DNA of 42,500 nt from Bigelowiella natans CCMP2755 (GCA_000320545.1 ADNK01000774.1:1-42500); one strand, 5' to 3'. Shown: positions 1-12,300, numbered from the stretch's first letter. Numbers and translations are program-made. Notes: generated by a model from the sequence alone, not told the origin.

Positions 1-102
1 ATCTACCGGTAGTAGTAGTAATAAAATGACATTATTGGTAGGAAGTCGTAGTACCATTATTTTAGTCGATCGATTGCAACGACGACGACGACGACGACAA
101 CG

Positions 103-133
<31 letters not shown>

Positions 134-416
134 GAGCCAACAAATAACTATCACCGGAGCTCTATTTTTTACATCATATGGGTCAAAAACAGGTGCCTAT
201 TTTATCTACCTAGTAGCACGTACACGCATCCTGCTGCTTCTTCCGCAAAAGAGAGCAACGATGATGTATGGTGTCATTAGTACAATTTTTGTGCTGACTA
301 CTTCGTAACATCGAGCGAATCACCGATCAAACGCCAGCTAGAAACATAATCCACTCACTCATTTGCTCGTCATTGCCGACTTCATACCAGCCGCGAGGAG
401 CCGAGAGATACTAGAG
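1..416. other. Upstream flank of the YqgF gene
   Basis: No gene is supported here. A (CGA)n/(CAA)n microsatellite lies at about 78-133. It opens an 84-codon plus-strand frame (26-280) encoding Arg and Gln runs, but that frame shows no homology and no convincing splice link to the next gene, so I do not call it. The rest, about 280-416, would hold the promoter and 5' leader of the gene starting at 417. Confidence 0.5.
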
Positions 417-1575
417 ATGAGGCTTAGGCCGTCGGTGATACACCCTACGAAGCTAATCCGAGCTCTATCGAGTAGAAGATGGCGGTTTCTAGGGTTGGAT
501 GTTGGAGATAGGTAGTAATTGTTGGACCGGCAACTTCTTCTATTGGTGACAGTCACTGGTCGCAGGACAGTTGGCTTGGCTCTTAGTGATGATGGAAATA
601 TGATGAGCTCGCCTTTGACCACGATTTATAGAAAGGTTTGAAGAGTCACATTTTTAACGAATGCTGTATCGATAAAATGTTCCAAATTTTGAAGGTAGAG
701 CGCCCCGAGTACGAAATTCGTCAACACGGGAATCCTATTGGAGCTAATCGTCGTCCTCTGCAAAATCGACATGATAGGGAAGTATCAAAGGAATTGGAGG
801 TGTAGGCTTTTTTTTTGTATAAGCACAAAAAAAATAGCACTCATCTTCGAGTATTGATTTGAAGACTTCGTCGATCGTTACAAACTGAACAAAATATCTC
901 TTAGGATATTATTGTCAAATATCGGGTTGGCGCTTTGATCGTTGGACTACCTTTAATGGTTCTTTCTTTATCTCATTGCGATGACTGTAAACACAGCGTG
1001 CGAAAGGCAGTCTATGCGTAAATTTATCTTTGGTTAGGTCGATGGTAAGTCTACTCCACAGGCTGTCAAAACTACAAGGTGGCCGTTCGTCGTACGATTC
1101 GAAACATAAAAAGCCATCATTCTCAAAATTTTCCTTCGTCTGAATGGATATCATCTTGTTAGATTCGTGGAGAAACTCCAAAAAAATTCAACTATTAGGT
1201 TCTTTTTTAATATTGTTTTCACCCACTTCGCATACCAAGATCCGAATTTCTAATCAGCAAAGTTCCGTGGTACTGGCATAATGAAGTATATTCCACTTCA
1301 TTTGCGCGGGATGCTCTTATAGAAAAAGGAATAAAAAGTTTATCGAAGCAGAAGAAGGTAAGTGGATTATGACCATAACTTCATGACATGCATTCACCCG
1401 TGTGTGGCGCAAATTTCATTAGAACATTGTAATTTCGCGTATGCCAGAGTTATAAGGCGCTGATTGAGTGATAATATTTCGTAAAATTCAGGTAATTGAT
1501 GCAATGGCAGCTTCACGAATATTACAGTCTTTTTTGACGCAATATGGGAATGAAAATGTAAATGAACTAGATTAA
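417..1575 (+). CDS. YqgF/RuvX-like RNase H-fold nuclease, probably organellar
   Basis: Eight exons join in phase: 417-511, 566-635, 695-799, 905-958, 1038-1078, 1163-1198, 1258-1357 and 1492-1575. They give 194 residues ending at TAA. The bacterial family is a pre-16S rRNA nuclease or putative Holliday-junction resolvase; eukaryotic copies are usually organellar. Seen: the first catalytic motif FLGLDVGDRTVGLALSD (about residues 26-42), then GALIVGLPLMVDGKSTPQAV (family VGLPLNxDG...PQA), then WYWHNEVYSTSFARDAL (family DERxxTxxA), and a last acidic motif VIDAMAASRILQ. The Asp before the conserved Glu is Asn here (HNE). About 25 basic, Ser-containing residues (MRLRPSVIHPTKLIRALSSRR) precede the first motif and look like a mitochondrial or plastid presequence. 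ATG 417 is the only in-frame start. The gene converges with the aldolase gene. Identification is strong; compartment is inferred. Confidence 0.88.
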
Positions 1576-2401
1576 TTGAACGTATTTCAATAAGAATTTG
1601 GCTTGGCAATTGATGCACCGGATGTTGAAGTGCAACGATGCAGCTACACATGCAAATGTACAGCTACATGACATTCATTTTGAAAGAAAATGGCGTCGTA
1701 GCAAGGATGTCTGCCGCGTACATATGCCTGATCCATCAGGTTCAAATCAGCATGTACGTTTCTAGATTTGTGCTGGGCCTCACGCACTGGCCACACCATT
1801 GCTGCAACTGTACATCTTCGTGCGTGTTTATATGTTTATCGCACTTTGTCATTTTGTGGTGATATATCGCTATAATGTTAGACAAATGTACGCAATGAAA
1901 CGATTAAATTCTTTCAATAATCATCCTGATCGATGTAGCTATGTAGACAGCGGCTGCAGTGCTTGCATGTTGTGTCTATTTGTTTCCACCGTCATGTGCT
2001 ACATGCATGTGGAAGGAAGCATCCGCATTAATTGTGTCGTAAACGTCGTACAGCACGCGCATCGCAATAACGGTGCAATCTTCTCTTTCAGCCAGCGTTA
2101 GTCGTTTTTTAATGTCATCCTTGCGGTCCATGATGCCAGCGGTAATCGCTATATATGAACGCAGATGTACAGCAGCCGGCGGCGGTGATGCCGCACATCA
2201 TTGCAGACCATGAAGCGTACAAATGAAATGACATGCCGGCGCAAAGTGTATGATGAGTGTACAGATTCGCCATCGATGTCTGGTGGACAGCGTGCACAAC
2301 GATGCTCGGCACGTGTCACAGTGTATCATTTAGTGTGGACTAATTTATATATAAATTGCTATTCCTGTGCGATGCGGTACTGCACATGTGCTAATGTGCA
2401 T
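1576..2401. other. Convergent 3'-3' gap with repeat island
   Basis: No coding exon is supported. The sequence is rich in TGCATG, GTACA and CTACATG words and almost free of simple-sequence runs, unlike the introns nearby. About 1912-1960 resembles the repeat copies at 15311-15358 and 15476-15510 (TTTCAAT...TCATCCTGAT...GATGTAGCTATG...CAGCGGCT). It probably holds the 3' UTRs of both flanking genes. Open frames here are short and use no recognisable protein. Confidence 0.55.
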
Positions 2402-3804
2402 CTAATAAGTTCCCTCAGAAGCCTTTCCCGCAACCCCGGTCACAATCTGAACAGACTTACTAGCCCCGATCCGGGTTGCCCCTACACCAGAATGCACAGC
2501 CACATGTGATGAAAGAATCGCTTCATTAATGGCATTTCGAGACTTAAGTTCCGTGCCTACGTACCTGCTTCTATCATTGAAATGGCATCTCCTCGACTTC
2601 TGATACCGCCGCTGGCCTGAATAAATTAATCAAAATACAATCAATGCGGAACTCTGATTGTCGTACTCTTCAACCTTTATTCCCATTCCTTTTGCAACGC
2701 GATTCATCAATTTAATATCTGATATGGTTGCACCCCTAAGCAAAAGGCATACCTGTGAGTAATTAATTGTTCACAATTGACACGAAATTCTGTTCCCAGA
2801 ATTTGCGTTGAGGACTTGTCAATGAAGTGATTAAGTTGTCTGAATAGGTCGACTCATACCCTTTTGAGAAGCCTGTAGAAGTTTTCACAAAAGCTGCACC
2901 TGGAACATGATTTTCGCTTAAAATATGACGTAAGCTGTCGCGATCAAAGGAATTGCGATGTACCAGCTGCTTTCGAAAGAGCGCAGGCAATAATCTTCTC
3001 TTCTTCAGTCAACAAGCAAGTCTCAAGAATTACCTTACGAAACAAATATGAGGACCTTTCACGTTCTTGATCAACAAGTTTATGAATGATATTAATACCT
3101 TCACAGGACATGGGCGCGATGCGTTTACAACAGCTTGTATATCCTATAATTATATTCATTTGTATGGTACATCGACAGGATTGGGTTTGCAATACTTCAC
3201 CTCAAGGACGTACTTGTAATCTCGTTCACGTAGCCTTCCAACATTAATTACCTTTCAACATATAATTTTTTTTTCACGTTGTTGGTTCTCTCGACTTCTT
3301 CGTTAGGAACCATATCGATTTCCTTTGCACCATCTTCCAGGGCTTTCTTTGCTTCGAAAGCCTGTTTGTTAAAATTGAAGTTAATCACGGTTGGATACTA
3401 CAAACAATTATGTTAAACTGCAGTTGCAAAATACCTTGGCACTTGACAAGCCAGCACCGAGCGGAAACCTTTAAAATCATCAATTCAAAACAGGTTTACC
3501 CAGGATATAAATAACTCACCCGACCACAGCAATTGGAATTGGACAATGCTCTGTGGATGAAGCTTTAAGCAGCTCAGCAGCAAAAGCGACCATGTGAGAG
3601 TTGACGCAGACCGTCTTGAAATTGTACCGAAGAGCCTCTTTGCACACTTTTCTCACCTGGGTGATTCTATGTGTCAGGTTAGGTGGTGCCAAATACACAC
3701 ATAACCCTTACATCGTCCTTTGTGGCGTCAGGTTTTAGGATAGTATGATCGATAAACTGGGCCAGTTTTTGTGCATCGACTTTCTCTTGTTTTTCCTCAC
3801 TCAT
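2402..3804 (-). CDS. deoC: Deoxyribose-phosphate aldolase (DERA), EC 4.1.2.4
   Basis: This class I aldolase cleaves 2-deoxy-D-ribose 5-phosphate to glyceraldehyde 3-phosphate and acetaldehyde in deoxynucleoside catabolism, normally in the cytosol. Exons 3804-3712, 3656-3520 and 3468-3435, one starting at 3361, and several more join to the TAG at 2404-2402. Residues in order: KLAQFIDHTILKPDAT near the N-terminus, KTVCVNSHMVAFAAELLK, VVGFPLGAGLSSAK, GAKEIDMVPN (catalytic Asp), ILETCLLTEEEK, AAFVKTSTGFSKG (Schiff-base Lys), GATISDIKLM, KASGGIRSRGDA (second active-site Lys), and a last exon ATRIGAS. All active-site residues are kept. No targeting leader is visible. The junction between EIDMVPN and LRERDYKYVLE is odd (see findings). 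It is divergent from the unknown gene at 4561. Confidence 0.93.
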
Positions 3805-4560
3805 CCTTGGCCCTCAAATCTATTTCAGTCCAAATATGCGCGAATTAGTAATCGCTGGTACGGGAAGGGGAATTACGTCGGCTTTAATCGAGAACGAATG
3901 GAATCGGAGCAGATCTAGGCCGAACAAGGTTTATGCGAGCATCGAAGTTTCGTATTCAAATATTCGTTATTCTCCGGTATATATTTAATAAGAACGGCCA
4001 AGTGACAACTAACAATAGATAAATATGCACTTTCACTGCTATTTTATTGCACAATAGATACATCTGCGATTAAATGGCTCTGTGTGCTGGCAGCTTTCTC
4101 ACTCACGGTACATACATGTACAACTGAAAATGCAAAATGCTTTTCCGTCATGAAATGCGCTTTTCGGTGACGAAGTCTTTAAGAAAAGCTCTCTCTCGTC
4201 ACTGGAAGAATAGATCTGGATGTTGATGGATGAAAGCGCCTGTTTTTTAAGCAATAATCCAGTACAACATGCAGCTAAATCCATTTTTTTTAAACCAGAT
4301 TTCAGTTTCCGTGCGAACCCAAAATTCCCCGGATAATTGATGAGCCAGCTGATCTCTTCGCGTCTCATCATTAAAACAAGTGCGAAGTCGTTGTCGCAAG
4401 GGAGAAACACGCATGATTTCATCAATATTTTGCCTTCTGGACGCATCGCATTCGATCCGATACGAAATACGCACCCCCCAAAGAGCCGCCTGACGAGCAG
4501 AGTGCGATTCTCTGCGTAGCCTCAGCCCACAGTCTTCGGCGTGTTTACATTGGGATTAAT
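3805..4560. promoter_or_regulatory. Divergent intergenic region, deoC / unknown gene
   Basis: This 756-bp gap separates two genes transcribed away from each other, so both 5' leaders and promoters must lie here. I see no recognisable core element. Frames at 4099-4519 are open on both strands but show no family motif and no splice-consistent partner. Confidence 0.4.
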
Positions 4561-5155
4561 ATGACGGAAGACAAACCAGGAATAACTAACGACAGTATGC
4601 CAGGCAAAGGGAGAAAGCATGCTCATCAAAGCAATCGTTCTTCACCATCTGCATACCCTACTACCTTCCTGGATTCCACGCCTCCCAGGGCCCCCAATCA
4701 TCGTCCACGGAAACCTAAATACGAGCCACCTTTGTTAAGTTTACCACGCTCTCCCGCTTGTTCGTTTGACAGTCGGACTTCCCTGGAAAGTCACGAGCTC
4801 TCGCTTCCAAGGTATTCCAACAGCGTTTTTTTATTTGAGCGGGAAAGTGTTTATGACATTTAATTTGGTTTTCAGGTCCTTAAGTAGCATCACATCGAGA
4901 TCGGATAGCATTGCGGAGACGAAATTGTGCTTTTCGCCTATATTCGGCTTGTTGAGGAGAAAATTATCCGAGCCTTCTCTTGAGTACAAAAACAGTGCGA
5001 TTCATCAATCAAGCATAATATCCCGTGAAGTTCCTAGGAGTAGTGATCACGAGAATATGGTAGATTCACTGCAGTTCCACTTGTCGTTAGATGCTGACAC
5101 GCTACAAGATACAAAAAATGACACTGACATGGAGCTCCATCCAGCACTGACTTGA
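4561..5155 (+). CDS. Unknown Ser/Pro-rich protein
   Basis: Not recognised. Two exons, 4561-4811 and 4876-5155, join in phase 2 through an intron with GTATT donor and TTTTCAG acceptor, giving 176 residues. The N-terminal half is hydrophilic and rich in Pro, Ser, Arg and His (segments such as SNRSSPSAYPTTF and TPPRAPNHRPRKPKYEPP), so it is likely disordered. The second exon holds SLSSITSRSDSIAETKLCFS, then a short basic helix-like stretch (IFGLLRRKLSEPSLEYK), then an acidic tail ending in MELHPALT. No signal peptide or membrane segment is visible. Repeated R-x-x-S and S-P sites would suit a phosphorylated regulatory protein, but that is a guess. Its reality rests on the clean intron, on phase continuity, and on filling the expected plus-strand slot. 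Confidence 0.6.
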
Positions 5156-6327
5156 AACGCTAGGTGTGGTATGAAGAGGATCGCCCTCATAACAAACATA
5201 TTAACAACATTTTAATTGTTAAAGCCTTATTAATTCTAAATGATCTCTAGCAGCTAGAAATTGTGTAGAGTATAATTCCTGGAAGATAATTTAAAAAAAG
5301 CATCACAGTGTACAGATATTAGTATTAACGATAAAACCGCGCCCATTTGCCTAAATTTAACATCCATAAGAGTAATCATGGATAGATGAAGTAAACATGG
5401 AGGCACAACACTTCATTTAATTCGAACTAATATCCGCTATTTCCCATGTAAAGAGATTCTGATGTAATTATTTCAGATTATATAATCTATCACGAATGTA
5501 ATTCACATCCACGATTTGCCTTTTTTGGTCTGGAATCTACCGGGGGTGGTATGTATGTTGAGATGCGATATGCTCATGCATTTAAAGCTCTAAATATGAC
5601 ATACAATGCACTTATAAGCATACACGTGGCTCTCCGCGTACTGCATCATGTGTGAATGTTAATAGCATATCGCATGTTTGTACATGCCGGGCGGGTGGGT
5701 ACGTTCGTAATAACTCTGTGCGGACGCTACGTGGTTGTCCGGTATTGAATTACTGTTGCTACGCAGTGTTCGTTTCTTCAATCCGATTGGCAGTCATACC
5801 AAACTACAAAATCTTCGCACGTTAAAGGCTGTTAATTCAGCGTGTGGATGGCACACTGTTTGTCATCATATATTTGTGGCTACACGTACAGTCTTGACAG
5901 CACTACGCTGCAGCGTGCGTAGTAGTAGGATCATGCACAGTCGCGCATATAAATACATAGCTACGTTGTACGCAACAAAAGCCAAAGCGCATCTTTATGC
6001 CACGAGTTTTCTGTTTGTAGTGGCAGCAAGCTATAAAGCAGTATAGCAGGTGCGTACTGCGACGTGATCGCGCATACATCGTTGCAACGGGCATGATGCT
6101 GACTGTGTGTGCAGCCTCGGTCGATGAGCTATTTCCTTGCTTGGTTTACATCACCGGTATCAGGTAACATGAGGAGGAAAAGGCAGCGCTTGCGAGAAAT
6201 ATGATAGCATCTACCATGCAAATTTAGATTTCAGCTGATATATCCAATTTAAGGTTTCCATAGCCATAGTTTTAGCCGCATCTCCTTGGCAACCGTACAC
6301 ACGTAAGCACAAATACCAAGGTAGGTA
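5156..6327. other. Convergent 3'-3' gap with repeat island
   Basis: No gene is supported. 5156-5520 is AT-rich and probably 3' UTR of the unknown plus-strand gene. From about 5560 to 6130 the base composition changes to words such as GTACATG, CTACG, GCATAT and CGCGTA, the same look as the other convergent gaps. Open frames across this part (5735-6094) are on both strands, Cys/His/Tyr-rich, and look like chance frames. Confidence 0.5.
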
Positions 6328-9037
6328 TCAGTACCGCTTTTTTAAACGACGTTGACGTTCTCTATCCCTTCTTTTTCTTGCCCTTTCTTGCTCAAGCTGC
6401 TGTCGACGATCAGTGTGTGTAACGGGATCAAATTGAAATTGTGGTAAAGGGTTGTTTTCCGCAGCAGTCTTCGGCTCGTATTTTAATTTGATAAGTCGAT
6501 CCAGAAACTAACAAAAAATCAAATAACATGTTTGATTGATAATTTAATTCACGACCAAAATTCATTTACTTCTTCTCTTGTCAATGCGTTTTTCATCGGA
6601 ACGTATGTTTCATTATCTGGATCAGGGCTTGTCGTTCGTGCAAGCTCTGTGAGGTTGTTTGCTTTCGCGCCAAGTGCTTTCTCGGCTGCCTGTAACCTGA
6701 AATTCGTTCGATATGTGTGTAAGCTACATATAAATGATAAGAAGGTAAGCGTTACCTGAGCATATCTATGTCGCTAGAACTTTTATCTTGTACCACATCC
6801 TTAGATATAAAATATTTAAAAATTACATCAACTCACTTATAAAAGGTAGGACTCCCATGGTCCCTCAATAATTGTTGCTACATACCCCTGGGGGTTTGGT
6901 AGTCCATCCAGCTACCTCCAGCTCTCCATCATGACCTCTTCTTCTGGCAGTTGTGACACTCTTTTTCACGCGTTGCATTCTGATGTAAACGGAAATCACA
7001 TCAAACGCAATCAAGTATCAAAACATCTGTTCCTGCTGCTCGAAAATACGTTGCATGCTGTTACCTAACTCCAGAAGTTCGCACCGGGTACCAGGGCTTG
7101 GAAGAATTGAACGCTCGTCTCATGCCTCGACACGCTTCTTCAAATTCACTATCTGTATTTCTGAGATGATATTAGTAATTATAATAACAACAATAACAAT
7201 AATAACAATAATAATGATAGGTGGAACGCACTAAAGAGTATATTCTCACACCAAGCTTGCACCGTTACCCATCTTCTCGTAGCGTTATGTTGTTGGACTG
7301 CATGTAATCCTAAGTATTATAACGGTCTTCATATATCTATCAATACCATCTTCATCTTATGTGCTGATCACACCATGATTCTCTGTTTCATCCATCGTTG
7401 CGACTGGGCCCAGAAATGTTCTCTCTCCAAGTTAAAAAACTGGAAAGGTTGTTTCATTTCGTGTAAACAGTCTTCAGCAAAATCGGGGTCAACGATGCCT
7501 GGAAAATCAAAGATTGAACAGCTCGTTGGACTGATCCAAGTATCATGGTTGATATGTTAAGAGCAATACCGCGCTTCTGTAGCTTATCATCAATTTTGTC
7601 TTTGAGCCACGGAAGGGCATCAAAAGGGAGTGGAGAATCGATTTGAGATTTCTTTACAATGAAATAAGTTAGTGTGTGAATATTGTAAAATTTTAGCATC
7701 TGTAAACACTACCGTGTTGTTCTGCACGCTTCTTCTATACAAACCGATGATATGATTAATCTGCAGAATTGAATTGGGTTTTATTACGTTCTTCAATTAA
7801 AGTTTGACAGTCATGCCCCTTGCGATGGATACGAGGAGAGTAAATGATATAGCCTATTCATCGTCAATCTGTTGTCTCGAAAAACATCCAATGGTAGAAC
7901 CTTTTTTTCGTAGGTTATATTTGGGTTGATGATCCTATCGAGGTCGTGATCTTCATCCAAGACCTCCCCCATATTTATCCTCTCTGTTGGGGACAGTATC
8001 GCTGTTACTTCTCTTTATTTCAATCACGAGGAGGAAAATTACCGTTCCTGGAGTGCACTCTATTAAGAAGTTGGTCACAGAAAACAGGAATTTCGGTCCT
8101 TCCAACGGGATCACTTGCTAGGAAAAGAGTAACAAAAAGGGCAATGAAGGCAGGTAGCCAAACTGGGAAACTAAAGCAGCAGCTGTGAATTTAAAGCCAA
8201 CCTGAAAGACCTCCAAACTTTTTAATCATTTCATCTGTATCCTACACGAACAAAGAATGTCTGAAGAATTTGAAATTAGCTCTGGTATGTCGCGTACATC
8301 TGTGTAGTCCGCGTCGCCATTGTCTAGGAGCTTGGGCTTTCCAAAGAGGCTTGTAAATTCCCGTTCCTAATATGGTTTCATGTCCGATAAATCAATTCCC
8401 ACAACGTCCGTATTCGACTCTGATTCGCACCACTTCTGAACCCTGCACGGGATCGTCACTTATTCCTGTTGTTCCGTCTCCTGATATGCAATGGCCCTCC
8501 TGGCGCAGTCTTTGTACAACTTTTCTCCAATCATTATTTTCTAAAATATAACTTGTGAATAAAAGCTTCTCTGTCGTAGGCGAATCTGTGTCGACCTCTT
8601 CTCCAATTCTGATCCCTGTATTCTCTTTGTGGACGTACGTATTCCTCATCTTCCTCATCATCCTCCAAACTGGAAGGATATTGGGCGTCAGCGGAGAAAG
8701 CCCCTCCAGGCTCGACAACACGTTCTGTATCTCTCTAGAATAGATAACAGAGAGGTTATCCACTAAAAATGGCTACAAGCCTCAACACAGGCGAACTTCT
8801 ATATGATAAAAAATTTGGGTCGTATGTGGGACCATTAATACCTGCCATCGTAAATACTCCTTCGAAGGTTTAGGGGCCTTTCGCCGCCTGGCCCCCTTTC
8901 TCAGATGAAAGATAGTAGAGTGCCAGCCACGAGATCGAGGTTGGTACAAAGTCGCAACGAAGCCAAAAAGGATCAGTAAAAGGGAGAAGGGTGGGATAGC
9001 AGGAGAAGGAAAGCGCTGCTCCCTCCGCTTCTTCCCC
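6328..9037 (-). CDS. Unknown membrane protein with signal plus transit-like leader
   Basis: Not recognised as a family. The start MGKKRREQRFPSPAIPPF leads to a hydrophobic core (SLLLILFGFVATLY), then a basic stretch (RSRGWHSTIFHLRKGARRRK). This arrangement is like a bipartite leader for a complex plastid. Exon 1 ends near 8843 and exon 2 begins RDTERVVEPGGAFSADAQYP with an acidic run. Later pieces: TSLFGKPKLLDNGDADYTD, DTDEMIKKFGGLS, a predicted transmembrane helix WLPAFIALFVTLFLASDPVG (about 8110-8170), SPLPFDALPWLKDKIDDKLQ, EFEEACRGMRRAFNSSKPWY, RVKKSVTTARRRGHDGELEV, AAEKALGAKANNLTELART, and a last exon FLDRLIKLKYEPKTAAEN ending in a highly charged Arg/Glu/Gln coil at TGA 6330-6328. Joins between 8400 and 8560 and between 7500 and 8000 are uncertain. 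It is divergent from the MICU gene and probably a plastid membrane protein (inferred). Confidence 0.62.
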
Positions 9038-9348
9038 ATAGACGACGACGATCGGGAACTGGATCCTTATGGGAGGCGTTTTCGCGTGGTTACTTCGTGA
9101 TTACTATTGTCGTATGTAAAAAATGTACTACAAAACGTTCTGTCTAAATTTCTTGGTAATACCTCCGGAAGTCACGTCACCCTTGGGTCTCTAATGTTGC
9201 TGATTTCACGTCAGTTGTTCTCTTCGTGATAGGCACTCTGTCTATTTTCAATCCCGAATATATCGGAACTTATAGTCATCCGAACAAAGGATCAGAACAA
9301 TAGATTCAAGGAGCGCGTCGGCTAGGATCCAGCAGGCTGCGAGCGAGT
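9038..9348. promoter_or_regulatory. Short divergent promoter region
   Basis: Only about 310 bp separates the start codons of the leader-bearing membrane protein (minus) and MICU (plus), the tightest divergent pair in the window. Both promoters and 5' UTRs must fit here. No TATA-like or named element stands out. Confidence 0.5.
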
Positions 9349-12300
9349 ATGGCATTCAGTCGCATGCGTGCTTCTTCCGATGCCCTCAAGGGAATGTTCA
9401 GCAAGATAAGGTATCATTCTTGTTAGTTACAACTTAAAGGGGTAGTAGTAGGGATGTATCGATGATGGTGTGTCCTTGTTCTAAATTTTTATCGTGTCGA
9501 ATCGATAAACAGCAGTAGCACACACACACACACACACGCAATGCATGTATCGATACAATTTCATACATCGCTTTAGTAATTGCGGCTCATCGTCTGACGA
9601 GCGGCAACAATACGACTAAGTGGTGAGTTTTGACGTTTGTGGTTGTGGTAGAATTGGAACGAGTACCATTCGATTTTCGGGGAGATCATCGCTCCCTTTC
9701 CCTCGCCTACACCATCTTCTAAAGTCTGACCTACGAATCGCAACTACTACAATGTCTGGGCTGCTTCTTCTGGTAGAATTCTTGCCTTCGTATCTTGAAT
9801 CAAGCATTCCATGATTCCTTTTGTTATTTGAAAAAGAGTGGAGGTACTTTATGGATGCAGGCCAAAGGTTTGTTTATGCATCTATTTATCTTAACAAACA
9901 AATAAGAAATGGTGATGCTCTATCAATTAGCAACTGCTGAAGCAGACCCGGCGTGCAAAGGTGAGGAGGCTAGTAAAATTCTTTTTTTAGAAACGTTAAA
10001 ATGACTCTGATCCTCACGTATTCAATAGAGGAGATTGGTTTTCTGGCGAAAGTGCGTCATAAGATTGTTGGAAATTACGAGAACAGGATCCGGCAGGTGA
10101 CGTGTTTTTTTTTACCACCAGAAGGGGAATTCCCAAATAATAAAGCCCTTATCTGTCAAAGATTGTTTCTAAATACTTCAAGAGTGAAATTTGACATGTG
10201 CGCATTTCGAATTTGAAGTTCTATTCCGCTACAACGTTTGTTAGTGGGAAGCTGTCAGAGTGAATAATTTCTTTTATTTGGTTTCATGGTTTGTCGTCGT
10301 GTAGATGAGTAACCCGCACAAGATATTCGACTATTTTGCCTCAAAACGAGACAGTAAAGGAAATCCTCTTATGACTCCTGACGATTTTGTTCGGTAAGTA
10401 CAAGCACAACGTGGAACGTGGAAGTTTTGCTCACATGGTTTCGAGAAAGGGAAAAAGCTGCTGTTAATTCATTGGATGCACACGCACACCCCACATCCGC
10501 ACACACGTATACATTTATAAAAGCTCTATTTTATTGTGTCTAGGTCTATCACACATTATGGGGGACGCAGTCATGACCAGGTGCGTAATTCAACCATTCT
10601 GCCTCGCTTAAGGACTTCGTAGTGGATTTCGATCTTCCTGACCTCAGTGACTGTGAATTTTCCCATCCTATTTCTCATCAAAACGTCTGTCTGATAGAGC
10701 TCAACTGCTACACGTGTATGTTATGTAGGTCGGCAACAAAGCTCCGAGTGACTACAGGTCTTCTTTGTCCATGGGTTCATTCCTCGTTTTCCGTAGCTTG
10801 CACATAGTCTTTTAATTCTGCGCTATGTTTGGATCATCCTGCATCTCTCTTTTTCCTTTCCTCCTATCTTTGGTAGCGACTACCACACAACTACTACGTT
10901 GACCTGCCCCATGTCCCCCCTCCCCCCTTTACTACAAACACAGCTCCTCCCCGTCAATAGTCCTGAAGAAAAACAAGCATGACGATTCAAAGATTCCTGT
11001 GATATTTAGGTAGGTAGTAGGGTTTGAAAGTACTAGGACACATACATGCCCATCGTAGAAAGAACAACAACCGAATCGTTATAATACCCAAAAATGACAT
11101 GTAGTTGCATCAAAGCGGCTCGACAGCTTGTGTCCTTTTATTTCACTTCATCTTTTCTTCATCTACTCTCTCATCTACCCCCCCCCCCCTGGCCCTCTCT
11201 CTCTCTCGCTCTCTCTCCTCTCTTCCTTCAGACGTCTTTCGCAAAATGGCGATGGCTTGCTAAGACTTGTACGACTGATTATAATACATAACTCCTTGTG
11301 ATTGACTGTTTGCCATGCCTCAAAGAACAATTCACATGTCGGTTGCTGCTGCAACCTGTCAAATTTCGAGTAAATCTGCTCTGTAATCTCTGCTGCAGAG
11401 AATTCGTAGAAGACACGTGAAGAGACACTACGTCTCACACCTACTAAATATGCACAATCAAGGCCTCCAAAGCATAATGTGTTCTCTGCGTATCTGATAG
11501 GATGAATATCTTCTACTCACAACGCTTCTCGCTATTCCTCCTGACCTCTTCGATGTGGCTTTTCGGATGTCTGACGTCAACGGAGATGGTGCATCATCTT
11601 CATCATCTTCATCATCTTCATCATCATCATCATCATCATCATCACCGAGAGGAATTCCAACCACATCTGTCGTGACTCTGTCAGCAGTGCTACTTGCTAT
11701 CGTCTTGATAGTTTGAAATGTTGCTACCACAATTGGCTCGGGCTTTCACCCATACTGTTTTCCTCCCTTTGTTTCTCAATTTTCTTATTCTGTATCTTCT
11801 TGTTTATTTTCTTCTTCTGCATGATCTTCTTCCGTATGATCATCATCATCACAATCATCACTACTAATGGTGATTCACGCAATATTATTATTATTATTAT
11901 TATTATTCTCATTATCATTATTATTTTTAGGCAATCTCGAGGGAAGCGAGTTCAAGAAAGTCATGGCAATGATGTACGTTTCGTCATAGTCAAGAACTGC
12001 ACCGTGTAGTGTCGTGCATGATGTGTTGCTTATGTATATAATGGATACTATCGTAACGCTGAAAGGAGAATAATCTGCGGGTTGAGTAAACTATAACATG
12101 CTGTCTGTTGGTCTTAATGGCTATCGTGCGTCCAACAAACAAGAGAGGAGGGGCGATAAACTTCAACCTCAGTGTTTTTCCGAAAACACAAGACGTCGTA
12201 GAGAACTCTCGCGCCATTTCTTGACTAAAAGCAGATTGTGTATCTTGTTGCCACGATTATTTATCCTTCCATCTCCCTCAGGTATAACCATTCTGCGATT

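Noticed and set aside
26-280. Poly-Arg/poly-Gln ORF at the left edge
   Set aside because: It is generated by a (CGA)n/(CAA)n microsatellite; the rest of the frame has no homology and no splice link.
359-622. 87-codon minus ORF opposite the YqgF start
   Set aside because: Shadow of the plus-strand YqgF exons, which carry clear family motifs.
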